A stretch of DNA of 64,000 bases from NCBI GenBank assembly GCA_910584075.1, contig CAJTZI010000002.1:1-64000 (forward strand), in the 5' to 3' direction. The stretch comes from an uncultured Oscillibacter sp. Lineage in GTDB: Bacteria > Bacillota > Clostridia > Oscillospirales > Oscillospiraceae. Below are positions 15,668-23,667 of this stretch, piece by piece (position 1 is the stretch's first letter; the number at the start of each line of letters is the position of its first letter). The notes under the pieces are model-generated. The model had not been told where the DNA came from, searched no databases, and worked only from the letters and a program-made list of their open reading frames with translations. A program made the translations under genes and the position numbers.

Positions 15668-15979
15668 CTACTCCTCTTGACCGGATTTGCTTCGCTCCCC
15701 GGAAACGGGGATGCGGTAGGGCTCCGTGCCGCGCTCTGACAGTTTGTGGTCCAGCCAGGTGCGCAGGGCCTCCACACCCTCCTCCGTCCAGTCAAAGGTC
15801 TCTGTCTCAATATGCTCCGCCAGCTCAAAACAGGTGTTTTCATAGACCCACGCCTGAATCCTGCCGCTGCCAATCCAGCCCTCCCGCTTAAAGCGGTAGC
15901 GGAACGTCCCCAGGCTCCCGGGGTATACCTCCGCCTTGGTGAAAAATCCGCTGTTCAAAAACGAAAAACTGCTCTCCAT
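15668..15979 (-). CDS. hypothetical protein, 103 residues
   Basis: Starts at ATG 15979 behind AGGAGG. The protein is soluble, with no signal peptide or membrane segment: MESSFSFLNSGFFTKAEVYP, then an aromatic and charged middle (TFRYRFKREGWIGSGRIQAW) and a helical acidic region (DWTEEGVEALRTWLDHKL). No family is recognised. Codon use and ribosome site look normal for the genome, and no other frame in this stretch makes sense. Convergent with the recombinase relics and divergent from the phosphodiesterase gene. Confidence 0.6.
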   Translation of the reverse strand: MESSFSFLNSGFFTKAEVYPGSLGTFRYRFKREGWIGSGRIQAWVYENTCFELAEHIETETFDWTEEGVEALRTWLDHKLSERGTEPYRIPVSGERSKSGQEE

Positions 15980-16046
15980 GCCTCGCTACCTCCTGTACAG
16001 AACTTCCTCCCCATTTTACAGGCTCCCGGCTTCCCTGTCAAATTGG

Positions 16047-16075
16047 TTGCGAAACGGCGGGAATCGAGGTATACT
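16047..16075 (+). promoter_or_regulatory. promoter of the YfcE-like gene
   Basis: TTGCGA (16047-16052), 17-bp spacer, TATACT (16070-16075), 31 bp upstream of the start codon. Confidence 0.65.
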
Positions 16076-16105
16076 TGCAGAACAGATAAAGAAGGAGGCC
16101 TGTCC

Positions 16106-16573
16106 ATGAAAATTCTGGTCCTTTCCGACTCCCATGGAAACATCGACAATATGATCCGGGCGGTGGAACGGGAGTCCCCCCGCGCGATCTTCCATCTGGG
16201 GGACTGCTGGCGGGACGGCCAGCGGCTCCACCAGCGATTCCCCGGGATCCCCTTTGAACAGGTGCCCGGCAACTGCGACTTCTTCTCCCAGGAGGCCGCG
16301 GAGCGTCTGGTGTGCCTGGAGGACAAGCGCATCCTGCTATGCCACGGCCACACCTACGGCGTGAAGCAGTCCCTGATTGCCGCCGGTTACGCGGCGGAGG
16401 AGCAGAACCTGGATGTGTTCCTCTTCGGCCACACCCACCGCCCCCTGGTGGACATGCGGGGCAAGGCCCTCTTTTTGAATCCCGGCAGCATCGGGGACTA
16501 TGCCCATCCCTTCTACGGGGTGCTCACCATCTCCGGCGGCAGGGCCGACGCCCGGACCGTTCCCCTGGAGTGA
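16106..16573 (+). CDS. YfcE/MJ0936-type metallophosphodiesterase
   Basis: 155 residues from ATG 16106 (GAAGGAGG 8 bp upstream); the open frame extends further up but without a start signal. The calcineurin-like metal motifs are in order: LVLSDSHGNIDNM, FHLGDCWRD, PGNCDFFS, CHGHTYGVKQS and FGHTHRPLV. Proteins of this group bind two Mn ions and cleave phosphodiesters; the natural substrate is usually unknown. Closest named relatives are YfcE of E. coli and YsnB of B. subtilis. Confidence 0.9.
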   Translation: MKILVLSDSHGNIDNMIRAVERESPRAIFHLGDCWRDGQRLHQRFPGIPFEQVPGNCDFFSQEAAERLVCLEDKRILLCHGHTYGVKQSLIAAGYAAEEQNLDVFLFGHTHRPLVDMRGKALFLNPGSIGDYAHPFYGVLTISGGRADARTVPLE

Positions 16574-16601
16574 CGCCCCCGCCCGCGCAGGGTGTCTCCA
16601 T

Positions 16602-16642
16602 AAAAAGGCAGGACAGACCGCCGTGGTCCGCCCTGCCTTCTT
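16602..16642. terminator. possible terminator
   Basis: Stem AAGGCAGG / CCTGCCTT around a partly paired 19-nt centre, with A/T on both outer sides, shortly after the phosphodiesterase gene and near the end of the convergent pseudogene. Confidence 0.4.
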
Positions 16643-16658
16643 ATGTTTGCGCAGTCCG

Positions 16659-17059
16659 CTATGACACTTTTGAAAAACCATGCCATAATGTATGTGGCAA
16701 TCCCCGTAATAGAAAGAGCGCCAATGCCCCCCAGGGAACAGAACTTCTCTTTGTTAAAAGCTCCCCCGCCGCCATCGCAATACCGCCCGCGATCACAAAG
16801 AAAAGGATCAGCCAATCTCTGCCTGAAAGCGGGAAACCGTTGTAAAGCAGATGATCGATATTTTCTCTTTTTGCTTTTGCAGATATAAAGACCGCCCCAA
16901 TTCCCCAAACGACAGGGGTGGTCCCAAAGCTGCCATCTGGTTTGGAATGATTGCGGCAAGCGCATCAAATTGAATCCCGGCGCATATGACGAACACCGCG
17001 GTAAATGGCCACATATTGATTGGATGATGAGCCATTTTTGTTTCCGTGTTTTGCTTCAT
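16659..17059 (-). pseudogene. small membrane protein gene with two frameshifts
   Basis: Three reading frames must be joined to give one sensible protein. Frame one starts at ATG 17059 with MKQNTETKMAHHPINMWPF and a membrane helix (TAVFVICAGIQFDALAAIIP). The next, from about 16937, reads FGTTPVVWGIGAVFISAKAK, a polar stretch and a second helix (WLILFFVIAGGIAMAAGELL). A last change at a run of six Gs near 16720 restores a third helix, GALSITGIATYIMAWFFKS. The parts together resemble a three-helix clostridial membrane protein of unknown function. The G6 run could also be a sequencing error or a slippage site. AT-richer than its neighbours. Confidence 0.6.
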
Positions 17060-17182
17060 CGGTTCCTCGCTTTACAATTCCGCCTTGTTGGTCAGTCATT
17101 AAACAGGTTCCGCTGGAAATAAACTGCTTCCAGCGGAACCTGTTTTATATGATGGCAGGCTCTCAGGCGAACCGTTTTTTCG

Positions 17183-17944
17183 TCATGCTATGGACGCGGG
17201 GGATGTACGGGATGTACCGGTCTGCCCGGCGTCTTCCTCCAGCGCCTCCAGATACTCCTCCAAACACTGGCCACTGTCCCGCATGGCCAGTGCGGCCTCC
17301 TTGCCCACATAGCGGTAGTGCCAGGGCTCGTAGCTGATGCCGGTGATCTCGCTCTTGTCCGAGGGGTAGCGCAGGATGAAGCCGTACTCCCAGCAGTGCT
17401 CCATCAGCCACTTCTGCTCCGGCGTATCCGCCTGTTTTTTGTTCAGCACCTGATAGCCGGTGGACACGATGTCCAGTGCCAGACCCGTCTGATGCTCGCT
17501 GGTACCCGGGACCGCCACCCAGCGTCCGGCCTCCTCCACCGCGCTCTCCCTGCTGTACCCGGCAGCCCGCAGGCGGGAGATCTTGTTGTTGTACAGCCGG
17601 GTCTGCACCGCCTGGGTGCGGTAGGCCGAGCAGATCAGGGGCCGCAGGCCCGCCTCCTGGCAGGCGAAAAACATCTCGTTGAGATCCGTCCGAATCCGTT
17701 TGTCCACCTTCAGACCGCAGGAGGCCAGCGTCACCAGCTCCACGGAGAAGTCCTCCGGCAGGGTGTTCCAGGGATTTACCAGCAGCAGCTTCCACGCCTC
17801 GTCCGCAGCCGCGGATTCCGGCAGCTCCTCCGCCTCCGTCTCCGTCTCCGCCGGGGCAGGCTCTGTCAGCCTGATCGCCCCTGCCATCGGAACCATCATC
17901 GCCAGCGCCAGCAGCAGCGCGGCGGCAGATCGCGCAATTTTCAT
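17183..17944 (-). CDS. M15 family D-alanyl-D-alanine carboxypeptidase (VanY-like)
   Basis: 253 residues from ATG 17944 (AAAGGA 8 bp upstream); an earlier ATG at 18001 lies inside the proposed -10 box. Residues 1-23 form a signal peptide (ARSAAALLLALAMMVPMAGA) followed by a Glu/Ala-rich linker, so the enzyme is exported. The VanY-type catalytic motifs are complete: SAYRTQAVQTRLY, the zinc motif SEHQTGLALDI, and SYEPWHYRYVG with the catalytic Glu and the third zinc ligand. It should trim the terminal D-Ala from peptidoglycan stem peptides. Confidence 0.92.
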   Translation of the reverse strand: MKIARSAAALLLALAMMVPMAGAIRLTEPAPAETETEAEELPESAAADEAWKLLLVNPWNTLPEDFSVELVTLASCGLKVDKRIRTDLNEMFFACQEAGLRPLICSAYRTQAVQTRLYNNKISRLRAAGYSRESAVEEAGRWVAVPGTSEHQTGLALDIVSTGYQVLNKKQADTPEQKWLMEHCWEYGFILRYPSDKSEITGISYEPWHYRYVGKEAALAMRDSGQCLEEYLEALEEDAGQTGTSRTSPASIA

Positions 17945-17996
17945 ATGTCTTGTCCTTTCCGGCCCGTCGGGCCGCAATCCCTTGTGCTTATGCTCT

Positions 17997-18025
17997 ATCA
18001 TACACCTCTTTCCCCCATAAAGAAA
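17997..18025 (-). promoter_or_regulatory. weak promoter of the VanY-like gene
   Basis: Minus-strand TTTCTT (18025-18020), 17-bp spacer, TATGAT (18002-17997). The -35 box is poor. Confidence 0.4.
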
Positions 18026-18282
18026 GGGGTAATTTGTAAATAGGAAAAATTTTTTCTCCGGCGGGATACTGTCATTTCCACAGAAAAAGGCGCGCGTCTT
18101 TGGCTAAATCGGAAAATTTCCGGGGCCGGCGTGAAAAGTCATTGATTTTTCAGGTGGTTGATGCTAGATTTTTATAATAACGTTGTAACAGGCGTTTTTC
18201 GTTTTCTCATTTCTGTGTACGAACACAGGCGGTGCTTCCAAGACTTTGCCGCCGGATTTCATTTTCAAGGAGGATGTATATT
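18026..18282 (+). promoter_or_regulatory. leader and promoter region of the iol operon
   Basis: AT-rich stretch without a gene. A good -10 box (TATAAT, 18173-18178) has no matching -35 box at normal distance, as is common for promoters that need an activator or are tightly regulated. No clear operator repeat could be picked out. The iolE ribosome site AAGGAGG is at 18268-18274. Confidence 0.4.
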
Positions 18283-19185
18283 ATGTTTGATCCCAATCAC
18301 GTTTCTCTGGGCATCGCGCCCATCGGCTGGTGCAACGACGATATGCCGGAGCTGGGCGCGGAGAACACCTTCCAGCAGATCGTCAGCGAGATGGCCCTGG
18401 CGGGCTTCACCGGCTGCGAGATCGGCAACAAGTATCCCACCGACCCCGCGGAGCTGAAAAAGGCCCTGGATCTCCGGGGAATGCGCATTGCCAGCCGCTG
18501 GTACTCCTCCTTCATTCTGACCCGCCCCTTTGAGGAGGAGGAGAAGGACTTCAGGGCCAACCTGGACTTCCTGGCCGCCGTGGGCGCCAACCGCATCAAT
18601 GTCAGCGAGCAGAGCTACTCCATCCAGGGCCAGATGGACACCCCCGTCCTCACCGGCGGCCACAAGCACGTGATGGACGACGCCGAGTGGGACCGCTTCT
18701 GCGACGGGCTGAACAAGCTGGGCAAAATCGCGGCGGACCGGGGCTTCAAGCTCTGCTTCCACCACCACATGGGCACCGTGGTCCAGACCAGCGAGGAGAC
18801 GGACCGCATGATGGCCAATACCGACCCCAACTATGTCTTCCTCTGCTATGACACCGGCCACTTTACCTTCGCCGGGGAGGACCCCCTGACCATGCTGAAA
18901 AAGTATGTGGACCGGGTGGGCCACGTCCATCTCAAGGACATGCGCCTGAGCGTGGTGGAAGAGGCCCGGCACAACAGCTGGAGCTTCCTCCAGGCGGTGC
19001 GGAACGGCGCGTTCACCGTCCCCGGCGACGGCAGCGTGGACTTTGACCCTGTGTTCAAGGTCCTCTCCGACGCCGGCTATCAGGGCTGGCTGCTGGTGGA
19101 GGCCGAGCAGGACCCCGCCAAGGCCAATCCCCTGGAGTACGCCATGAAGGGCCGGAAGTATATCAAGGAGCACACCGGGCTTTGA
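18283..19185 (+). CDS. iolE: myo-inosose-2 dehydratase
   Basis: 300 residues from ATG 18283, nine bases after AAGGAGG. The protein is a TIM-barrel of the xylose-isomerase-like superfamily, with IolE landmarks: LGIAPIGWCNDDMPELG at the N-terminus, GNKYPTDP, KLCFHHHMGTVVQT, LCYDTGHFTFAGEDP and VHLKDMR, which supply the metal ligands. Catalyses dehydration of scyllo-inosose to the trihydroxycyclohexane-dione that IolD then opens. First gene of an operon with iolB, iolD and iolG. Confidence 0.93.
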   Translation: MFDPNHVSLGIAPIGWCNDDMPELGAENTFQQIVSEMALAGFTGCEIGNKYPTDPAELKKALDLRGMRIASRWYSSFILTRPFEEEEKDFRANLDFLAAVGANRINVSEQSYSIQGQMDTPVLTGGHKHVMDDAEWDRFCDGLNKLGKIAADRGFKLCFHHHMGTVVQTSEETDRMMANTDPNYVFLCYDTGHFTFAGEDPLTMLKKYVDRVGHVHLKDMRLSVVEEARHNSWSFLQAVRNGAFTVPGDGSVDFDPVFKVLSDAGYQGWLLVEAEQDPAKANPLEYAMKGRKYIKEHTGL

Positions 19186-19340
19186 TCGAAGGGGAGCAGG
19201 CTCCCCCTCGACCTCCCCCACCACCAGTGACATCGGTCACTGGTGTGTGCGCCCCAAGGGCGCACAGGTCAAGGTATTTTCGCCATGTACACGCCGCGGC
19301 GAAAATGATTCAAATTCATTTCTCCGCTCCGGCGGAGAAA
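19186..19340 (+). repeat. array of five stem-loops between iolE and iolB
   Basis: Five inverted repeats follow each other: 19186-19211 (12 bp, one mismatch), 19222-19245 (CACCAGTGAC/GTCACTGGTG, perfect), 19246-19266 (TGTGCGCCC/GGGCGCACA, perfect), 19276-19306 (ATTTTCGCC/GGCGAAAAT) and 19319-19340 (TTTCTCCGC/GCGGAGAAA, perfect). None has a T run, so they look like mRNA-stabilising or processing elements, or an intergenic repeat unit, rather than terminators. Confidence 0.7.
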
Positions 19341-19416
19341 CCGGGAGCGCCGCCCCCGGCCCCCCTTTGCGTGATCTCTACAATCATCTTAATGAAACAT
19401 TAAGGAGATGGTTCCA

Positions 19417-20217
19417 ATGACCTATTTCAGCAAAAATGACGAGCTCCGGCAGGGCTACAACGCCTATGTCGACATGTCTGTGGACGACATGGGCACCCAG
19501 ATGGACATCGGCCTGCTGGTGATGGAGTCCGGCGACGTCTTCACCTTTGACGAGGCGGAGAAGGAGATCGCCGTGCTGCTCTTTGCCGGCAAAGTGACCT
19601 ACGCCTGGGACGGAAAGGTCTGCGAGGCCGACCGGCCCGACTGCTTCCACCACGAGGCCTACTGCCTGCTGGCGGGCCGGGGCACCAAGGTCACCCTCAC
19701 CGCCCGGACCCACAGTGAGCTCTACATCCAGAAGACACTCAACGACAAGCCCTTTGAGGCCGTCATGTACACCCCCGACACCGTCCAGACCCAGCACGCC
19801 GGGTGCAGCGGCGAGCTGCTGGGCTGCATGGAGCGGGAGATCAAGACCTTCTTTGACCACGACAACGCCCCCTTCTCCAACATGGTCCTGGGCGAGGTGC
19901 TGAACCACCCCGGCAAGTGGTCCTCCTATCCCCCCCATCACCACCCCCAGCCGGAGGTCTACTTCTACCGCTTCGACTATCCCCAGGGCTTCGGCGCCGG
20001 CTTTGCCAACGGCGAGGTCTACAAAACCGGCCAGAACGGCTGCGCCGTCATCACCAGCGGCTTCCACTCCCAGACCGCCGCGCCGGGCTACGCCATGTGC
20101 TACGCCTGGGGCATCCGGCATCTGGAGGGCGATCCCTGGCTGAAGACCCGCATTGACGACGAGGAGCACCAGTGGCTCTGGAAGAGCGACGCCAACGACC
20201 ACATCTATCAAGGCTAG
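19417..20217 (+). CDS. iolB: 5-deoxy-glucuronate isomerase
   Basis: 266 residues. ATG 19417 is chosen because the ATG at 19408 abuts the AAGGAG ribosome site. A two-cupin protein of IolB type with YPPHHHPQPEVYFYRFDYPQ as metal-binding motif, VITSGFHSQTAAPGYAMCYAWGIRH near the end and typical total length. Converts 5-deoxyglucuronate to 5-dehydro-2-deoxygluconate in inositol breakdown. It is separated from iolE by 231 bp of hairpins and from iolD by about 200 bp, unusually loose spacing for an operon. Confidence 0.93.
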   Translation: MTYFSKNDELRQGYNAYVDMSVDDMGTQMDIGLLVMESGDVFTFDEAEKEIAVLLFAGKVTYAWDGKVCEADRPDCFHHEAYCLLAGRGTKVTLTARTHSELYIQKTLNDKPFEAVMYTPDTVQTQHAGCSGELLGCMEREIKTFFDHDNAPFSNMVLGEVLNHPGKWSSYPPHHHPQPEVYFYRFDYPQGFGAGFANGEVYKTGQNGCAVITSGFHSQTAAPGYAMCYAWGIRHLEGDPWLKTRIDDEEHQWLWKSDANDHIYQG

Positions 20218-20423
20218 TCCCTTTTCTTGAAAGAGTGTAACGACACTTGAGTTTGCGGAGCAAACGCTTAGTGGAGTACGTCCCCGAAGGGGAAAGGTAA
20301 CCAAAAGAATTTTCGCGCGCTGCGGAGCCCGGTACATGTTTCAGCCCCCGCGGTGGCAACGCAGGCAGCCGCGTTTCGCAGCATCCCTACGCAATCCCAC
20401 TTTCATACAAGGAGGTCTTTCCA
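20218..20423 (+). other. hairpin-rich iolB-iolD intergenic region
   Basis: No gene. Small perfect hairpins at 20234-20247 (AGTGT/ACACT), 20251-20265 (GTTTGC/GCAAAC) and 20281-20293 (TCCCC/GGGGA) are followed by an AGGTAACCAAAAGAATTTTC stretch. No terminator-like T run is visible, so transcription into iolD is possible. The iolD ribosome site AAGGAGG is at 20410-20416. Confidence 0.5.
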
Positions 20424-22352
20424 ATGGAAACCATTCGCTTAACCATGGCCCAGGCGCTGGTGCGGTTCCTGGAGAATCAGTACATCGACGTGGACGGCCA
20501 GGAGAGCCGTTTCGTCCGGGGCGTGTTCATCATCCCCGGCCACGGCAATGTGGTGGGCTTCGGTCAGGCCCTTACCCAGGAGGCCAAGGAGCTGGAGATC
20601 TACCAGGGCAAGAACGAGCAGGGCATGGCCCAGGCCGCCGTGGCCTTTGCCAAGCAGATGAAGCGCAAGCAGATCTTCGCCGTCACGTCCTCGGTGGGCC
20701 CCGGCGCGGCCAACATGGTCACCGCCTGCGGCACCGCCACCGCCAACAACATCCCCGTTCTGGTGCTGCCCGGCGACACCTACGCCTGCCGCCAGCCTGA
20801 CCCCGTCCTCCAGCAGGTGGAGCACACCAACAGCCTTGCCACCACCACCAACGACGCCTTCAAGGCCGTCTGCCGCTACTGGGACCGCATCGTCCGGCCC
20901 GAGCAGCTGATGAGCGCCGTCATCTCCGCCTTCCGGACGCTGACCGACCCCGCCAATACCGGCGCGGTGTGCCTTGCCATGCCCCAGGACGTGGAGGGCG
21001 AGGCCTATGACTACCCCGTGAGCTTCTTCAAAAAGCGGGTGTGGCGTCTGGAGCGCCGTCCCGCCACCGAGGCCGCCCTGCAAGAGGCCGCCGAGGCCAT
21101 CCGGGCCTCCAAGAAGCCCATGCTCATCTGCGGCGGCGGCGTGCGGTATTCCGAGGCCCACGCGGAGCTGCGGCACTTCGTGGAGGCCACCGGCATCCCC
21201 TTCGCCGACACCCAGGCGGGCAAGAGCACCATCGAGTGGAATCACCCCCTGGCCCTGGGCGGCGTGGGCGTCACCGGCGGCGCCGCCGCCAACGAGATCG
21301 CCAAGGAGGCAGACCTGGTCATCGGCGTGGGCACCCGCTATACCGACTTCACCACCTCCTCCAAGTGGCTGTGGGGCGACACGTGCAAGTTCGTCAACAT
21401 CAACGTTTCCGAGTTCCAGAGCCTGAAAATGGACGCCGTCCCCGTGGTGGCCGACGCCAAGGACGCCCTGCCCAGGCTTGAAAAGCTGCTGGAGGGCTAT
21501 AAGCCCGCTTACACCAGCGAGGTGAAGGACGCCCAGGCCCGCTGGAGGGCGGAGCTGGAGCGTCTGGACGCCATGGTCTTTGAGGACACCCCCGACTGGA
21601 CCCCCATCATCAACGACGCCAACGCGGACTCCGCCAAGCGTTTTGCCAAGGATGTGAAGGCCGGTCTCTGCCAGACCACCGTCCTGGGCGCCCTCAACGC
21701 CTGGATGGCGGACACCGACGTGGCCATCGGCGCGGCGGGCTCCCTGCCCGGCGACATGCAGCGCATGTGGCGCCCCCGGGCCCAGGACACCTACAACATG
21801 GAGTACGGCTACTCCACCATGGGCTATGAGATCGCCGGCGCTCTGGGCGTAAAGCTGGCCATCGGCCCGGACCGGGAGGTCTACGCCTTCTGCGGAGACG
21901 GCAGCTTCCATATGCTCCACGGCGAGCTGGTGACCGCCATGCAGGAGCACCAGAAGATCAATATCTGCCTGTTCGACAACGCCAGCTTCGGCTGCATCAA
22001 CAACCTCCAGGTGGGCCACGGCAACAAGACCCTCTGCACGGAGCTGCGGTACCGGAACAAGGAGGGCCTCTTCGGGGACTTCATGGACATTGACTACGCC
22101 AAGGTGGCGGAGGGCTACGGCTGCAAGGGCTACACCGTCCGCACCATGGAGGAGCTGAAAGCCGCTTTTGAGGACGCAAAGACCATCAAGGACCGTCCTG
22201 TGCTCTTTGACATCAAGGTGCTGCCCAAGACCATGACCGATGGCTACGGCTCCTGGTGGCGCGTGGGCGACACGGAGGTCTCTGAGCGCCAGGAGAACCT
22301 GGACGCCTACGTCGACCACCTGGCCCACGTGAAGGACGCGCGGAAATACTGA
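20424..22352 (+). CDS. iolD: 3D-(3,5/4)-trihydroxycyclohexane-1,2-dione acylhydrolase
   Basis: 642 residues, the usual IolD length, from ATG 20424 behind AAGGAGG. A thiamine-diphosphate enzyme of the acetolactate-synthase superfamily: catalytic Glu region GKNEQGMAQAAVAFAKQ, TSSVGPGAANMVTACGTATA, and the ThDP/Mg motif CGDGSFHMLHGELVTAM ending in CINNLQ. Hydrolytically opens the ring to give 5-deoxy-D-glucuronate, the substrate of IolB. A long frame on the opposite strand is only a codon-bias shadow. Confidence 0.95.
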   Translation: METIRLTMAQALVRFLENQYIDVDGQESRFVRGVFIIPGHGNVVGFGQALTQEAKELEIYQGKNEQGMAQAAVAFAKQMKRKQIFAVTSSVGPGAANMVTACGTATANNIPVLVLPGDTYACRQPDPVLQQVEHTNSLATTTNDAFKAVCRYWDRIVRPEQLMSAVISAFRTLTDPANTGAVCLAMPQDVEGEAYDYPVSFFKKRVWRLERRPATEAALQEAAEAIRASKKPMLICGGGVRYSEAHAELRHFVEATGIPFADTQAGKSTIEWNHPLALGGVGVTGGAAANEIAKEADLVIGVGTRYTDFTTSSKWLWGDTCKFVNINVSEFQSLKMDAVPVVADAKDALPRLEKLLEGYKPAYTSEVKDAQARWRAELERLDAMVFEDTPDWTPIINDANADSAKRFAKDVKAGLCQTTVLGALNAWMADTDVAIGAAGSLPGDMQRMWRPRAQDTYNMEYGYSTMGYEIAGALGVKLAIGPDREVYAFCGDGSFHMLHGELVTAMQEHQKINICLFDNASFGCINNLQVGHGNKTLCTELRYRNKEGLFGDFMDIDYAKVAEGYGCKGYTVRTMEELKAAFEDAKTIKDRPVLFDIKVLPKTMTDGYGSWWRVGDTEVSERQENLDAYVDHLAHVKDARKY

Positions 22353-22355
22353 GCG

Positions 22356-22568
22356 ATGGACTGCCCCTTCTGCGGCATAGAAATGGAGAACGGCGTGCTG
22401 CAAAGCATGCACGGGATCCACTACTATAAAGAACCCTTTTTTACCGGCGTGCCCTTCAATTTCAAAGCCAGAAACGAGGCGCTCGGGCAGTCGAACGGAC
22501 CCTTTCAGCCTCCGTTCATCACGGTCTCCCGGTGCCCCGCCTGTAGAAAAGTCATCTTTGATTATTAA
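22356..22568 (+). CDS. small zinc-ribbon protein (DUF6487-like)
   Basis: 70 residues, ATG only 3 bp after the iolD stop codon, so translated by coupling. CPFCGIEMENGVLQS at the N-terminus and CPACRKVIFDY at the C-terminus supply a four-cysteine zinc site, with an aromatic stretch (HGIHYYKEPFFTGVPFNF) between. Similar to DUF6487/PF20097-type proteins whose role is unknown. Its place inside the iol operon, between iolD and iolG, is the only functional clue. Recognition of the family rests on the cysteine pattern. Confidence 0.7.
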   Translation: MDCPFCGIEMENGVLQSMHGIHYYKEPFFTGVPFNFKARNEALGQSNGPFQPPFITVSRCPACRKVIFDY

Positions 22569-22586
22569 AAAGGAAGGTTGATTATC

Positions 22587-23624
22587 ATGGACAAAGTTTT
22601 GAAAATCGGCATCATCGGCTGCGGCGCCATCGGCAAGGACCACTGCCGCCGCATCATCGAGACCGTCCCCGGCGCCACTGTAGTGGCCGTCAGCGACTAC
22701 GTGGCCGCCGCCGCCGACGACACCGCCGCCAAGTACGGCATCAAGTCCTACGGCAGCGACTGCGACGGCATGATCAAGGCCCCCGACGTGGAGGCTGTGG
22801 TCATCACCTCCATCGATCCCACCCACCACGACTATGTCATGAAGACCCTGGCGGAGGAGAAGTGGTGCTTCTGCGAGAAGCCCCTGAGCCAGAACGCCAA
22901 AGACTGCGAGGAGATTATCAAGCGGGAGCTGGAGATCGGCAAGCGCCTGGTGCAGGTGGGCTTCATGCGGCACTATGACCGGGGCTACGCGGAGATGAAG
23001 CGCATCATCGACTCCGGCGAGATCGGCGCTCCCCTGGTGATCAAGGCCTGCCACCGGAACGTGGCCCAGGGCCCGGGCTTCAAGACCGAGAACGGCGTCA
23101 CCAACGTGGCCATCCACGAGCTGGACATCTGCCGGTGGCTGCTGGACGACGAGTATGAGGACGTGCAGTGCGTCAAGGTCCGCCAGTCCGCCAACTCCGA
23201 CAAGGGCTATGACAACCCCCAGGTTATGCTGATGCGCACCAAGAAGGGCTGTTTCATCGACGTGGAGGTCCAGGTGGCCGACGGCTACGGCTACGACATC
23301 CAGTGCGAGGTGGTCTGCGAGAACGGCACCGTGAAGCTGCCCGACCCCTACGCCGTGGTCCGCCGTTCCCGTCCCGCCGGCTGGGACAGCCTGAATCCCG
23401 CCGAGTCCATGCCCATCATGACCGACTGGAAGGAGCGCTTCATCGAGGCCTATGACATCGAGTTCTGCAAGTGGGTGGAGTCTGTCCACGCCGGCAAGCT
23501 CACCGGCCCCTCCTCCTGGGACGGCTATGTGGCCTGCGTGGCCGGCGACGCCCTGAATGCCTCCCGCGGGACCTCCCAGTTCCTGAAGGTGGAGACCATG
23601 GAGAAGCCGGAGCTGTACAAGTAA
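22587..23624 (+). CDS. iolG: Gfo/Idh/MocA family oxidoreductase, probable inositol 2-dehydrogenase
   Basis: 345 residues from ATG 22587 (AAGGAAGG upstream; TTG 22578 is less likely). The NAD-binding start GIIGCGAIGKDHCRRI, the family motif EKPLSQNAKDCEEI with the active-site Lys, VGFMRHYDRGYAEMKRIIDS and the His in VAIHELDICRWLL are those of IolG. Oxidises myo-inositol to scyllo-inosose with NAD. Sequence alone does not separate myo- from scyllo-inositol dehydrogenases, but the operon supports the call. Last gene of the operon, followed by a terminator. Confidence 0.9.
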   Translation: MDKVLKIGIIGCGAIGKDHCRRIIETVPGATVVAVSDYVAAAADDTAAKYGIKSYGSDCDGMIKAPDVEAVVITSIDPTHHDYVMKTLAEEKWCFCEKPLSQNAKDCEEIIKRELEIGKRLVQVGFMRHYDRGYAEMKRIIDSGEIGAPLVIKACHRNVAQGPGFKTENGVTNVAIHELDICRWLLDDEYEDVQCVKVRQSANSDKGYDNPQVMLMRTKKGCFIDVEVQVADGYGYDIQCEVVCENGTVKLPDPYAVVRRSRPAGWDSLNPAESMPIMTDWKERFIEAYDIEFCKWVESVHAGKLTGPSSWDGYVACVAGDALNASRGTSQFLKVETMEKPELYK

Positions 23625-23636
23625 TTTCCATAAATC

Positions 23637-23667
23637 AAAAGGACCGGCGTTCAGCCGGTCCTTTTCC
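23637..23667. terminator. bidirectional terminator of iol operon and MBL gene
   Basis: Perfect 12-bp stem AAAAGGACCGGC / GCCGGTCCTTTT with a 5-nt loop. It carries T4 on each strand and lies between two convergent genes. Confidence 0.9.

Noticed and set aside
20439..23489. 1016-residue open frame on the minus strand opposite iolD and iolG
   Set aside because: Repetitive Val/Gly/His-rich translation without domains, antisense to strongly supported genes; a result of GC-rich codon use.
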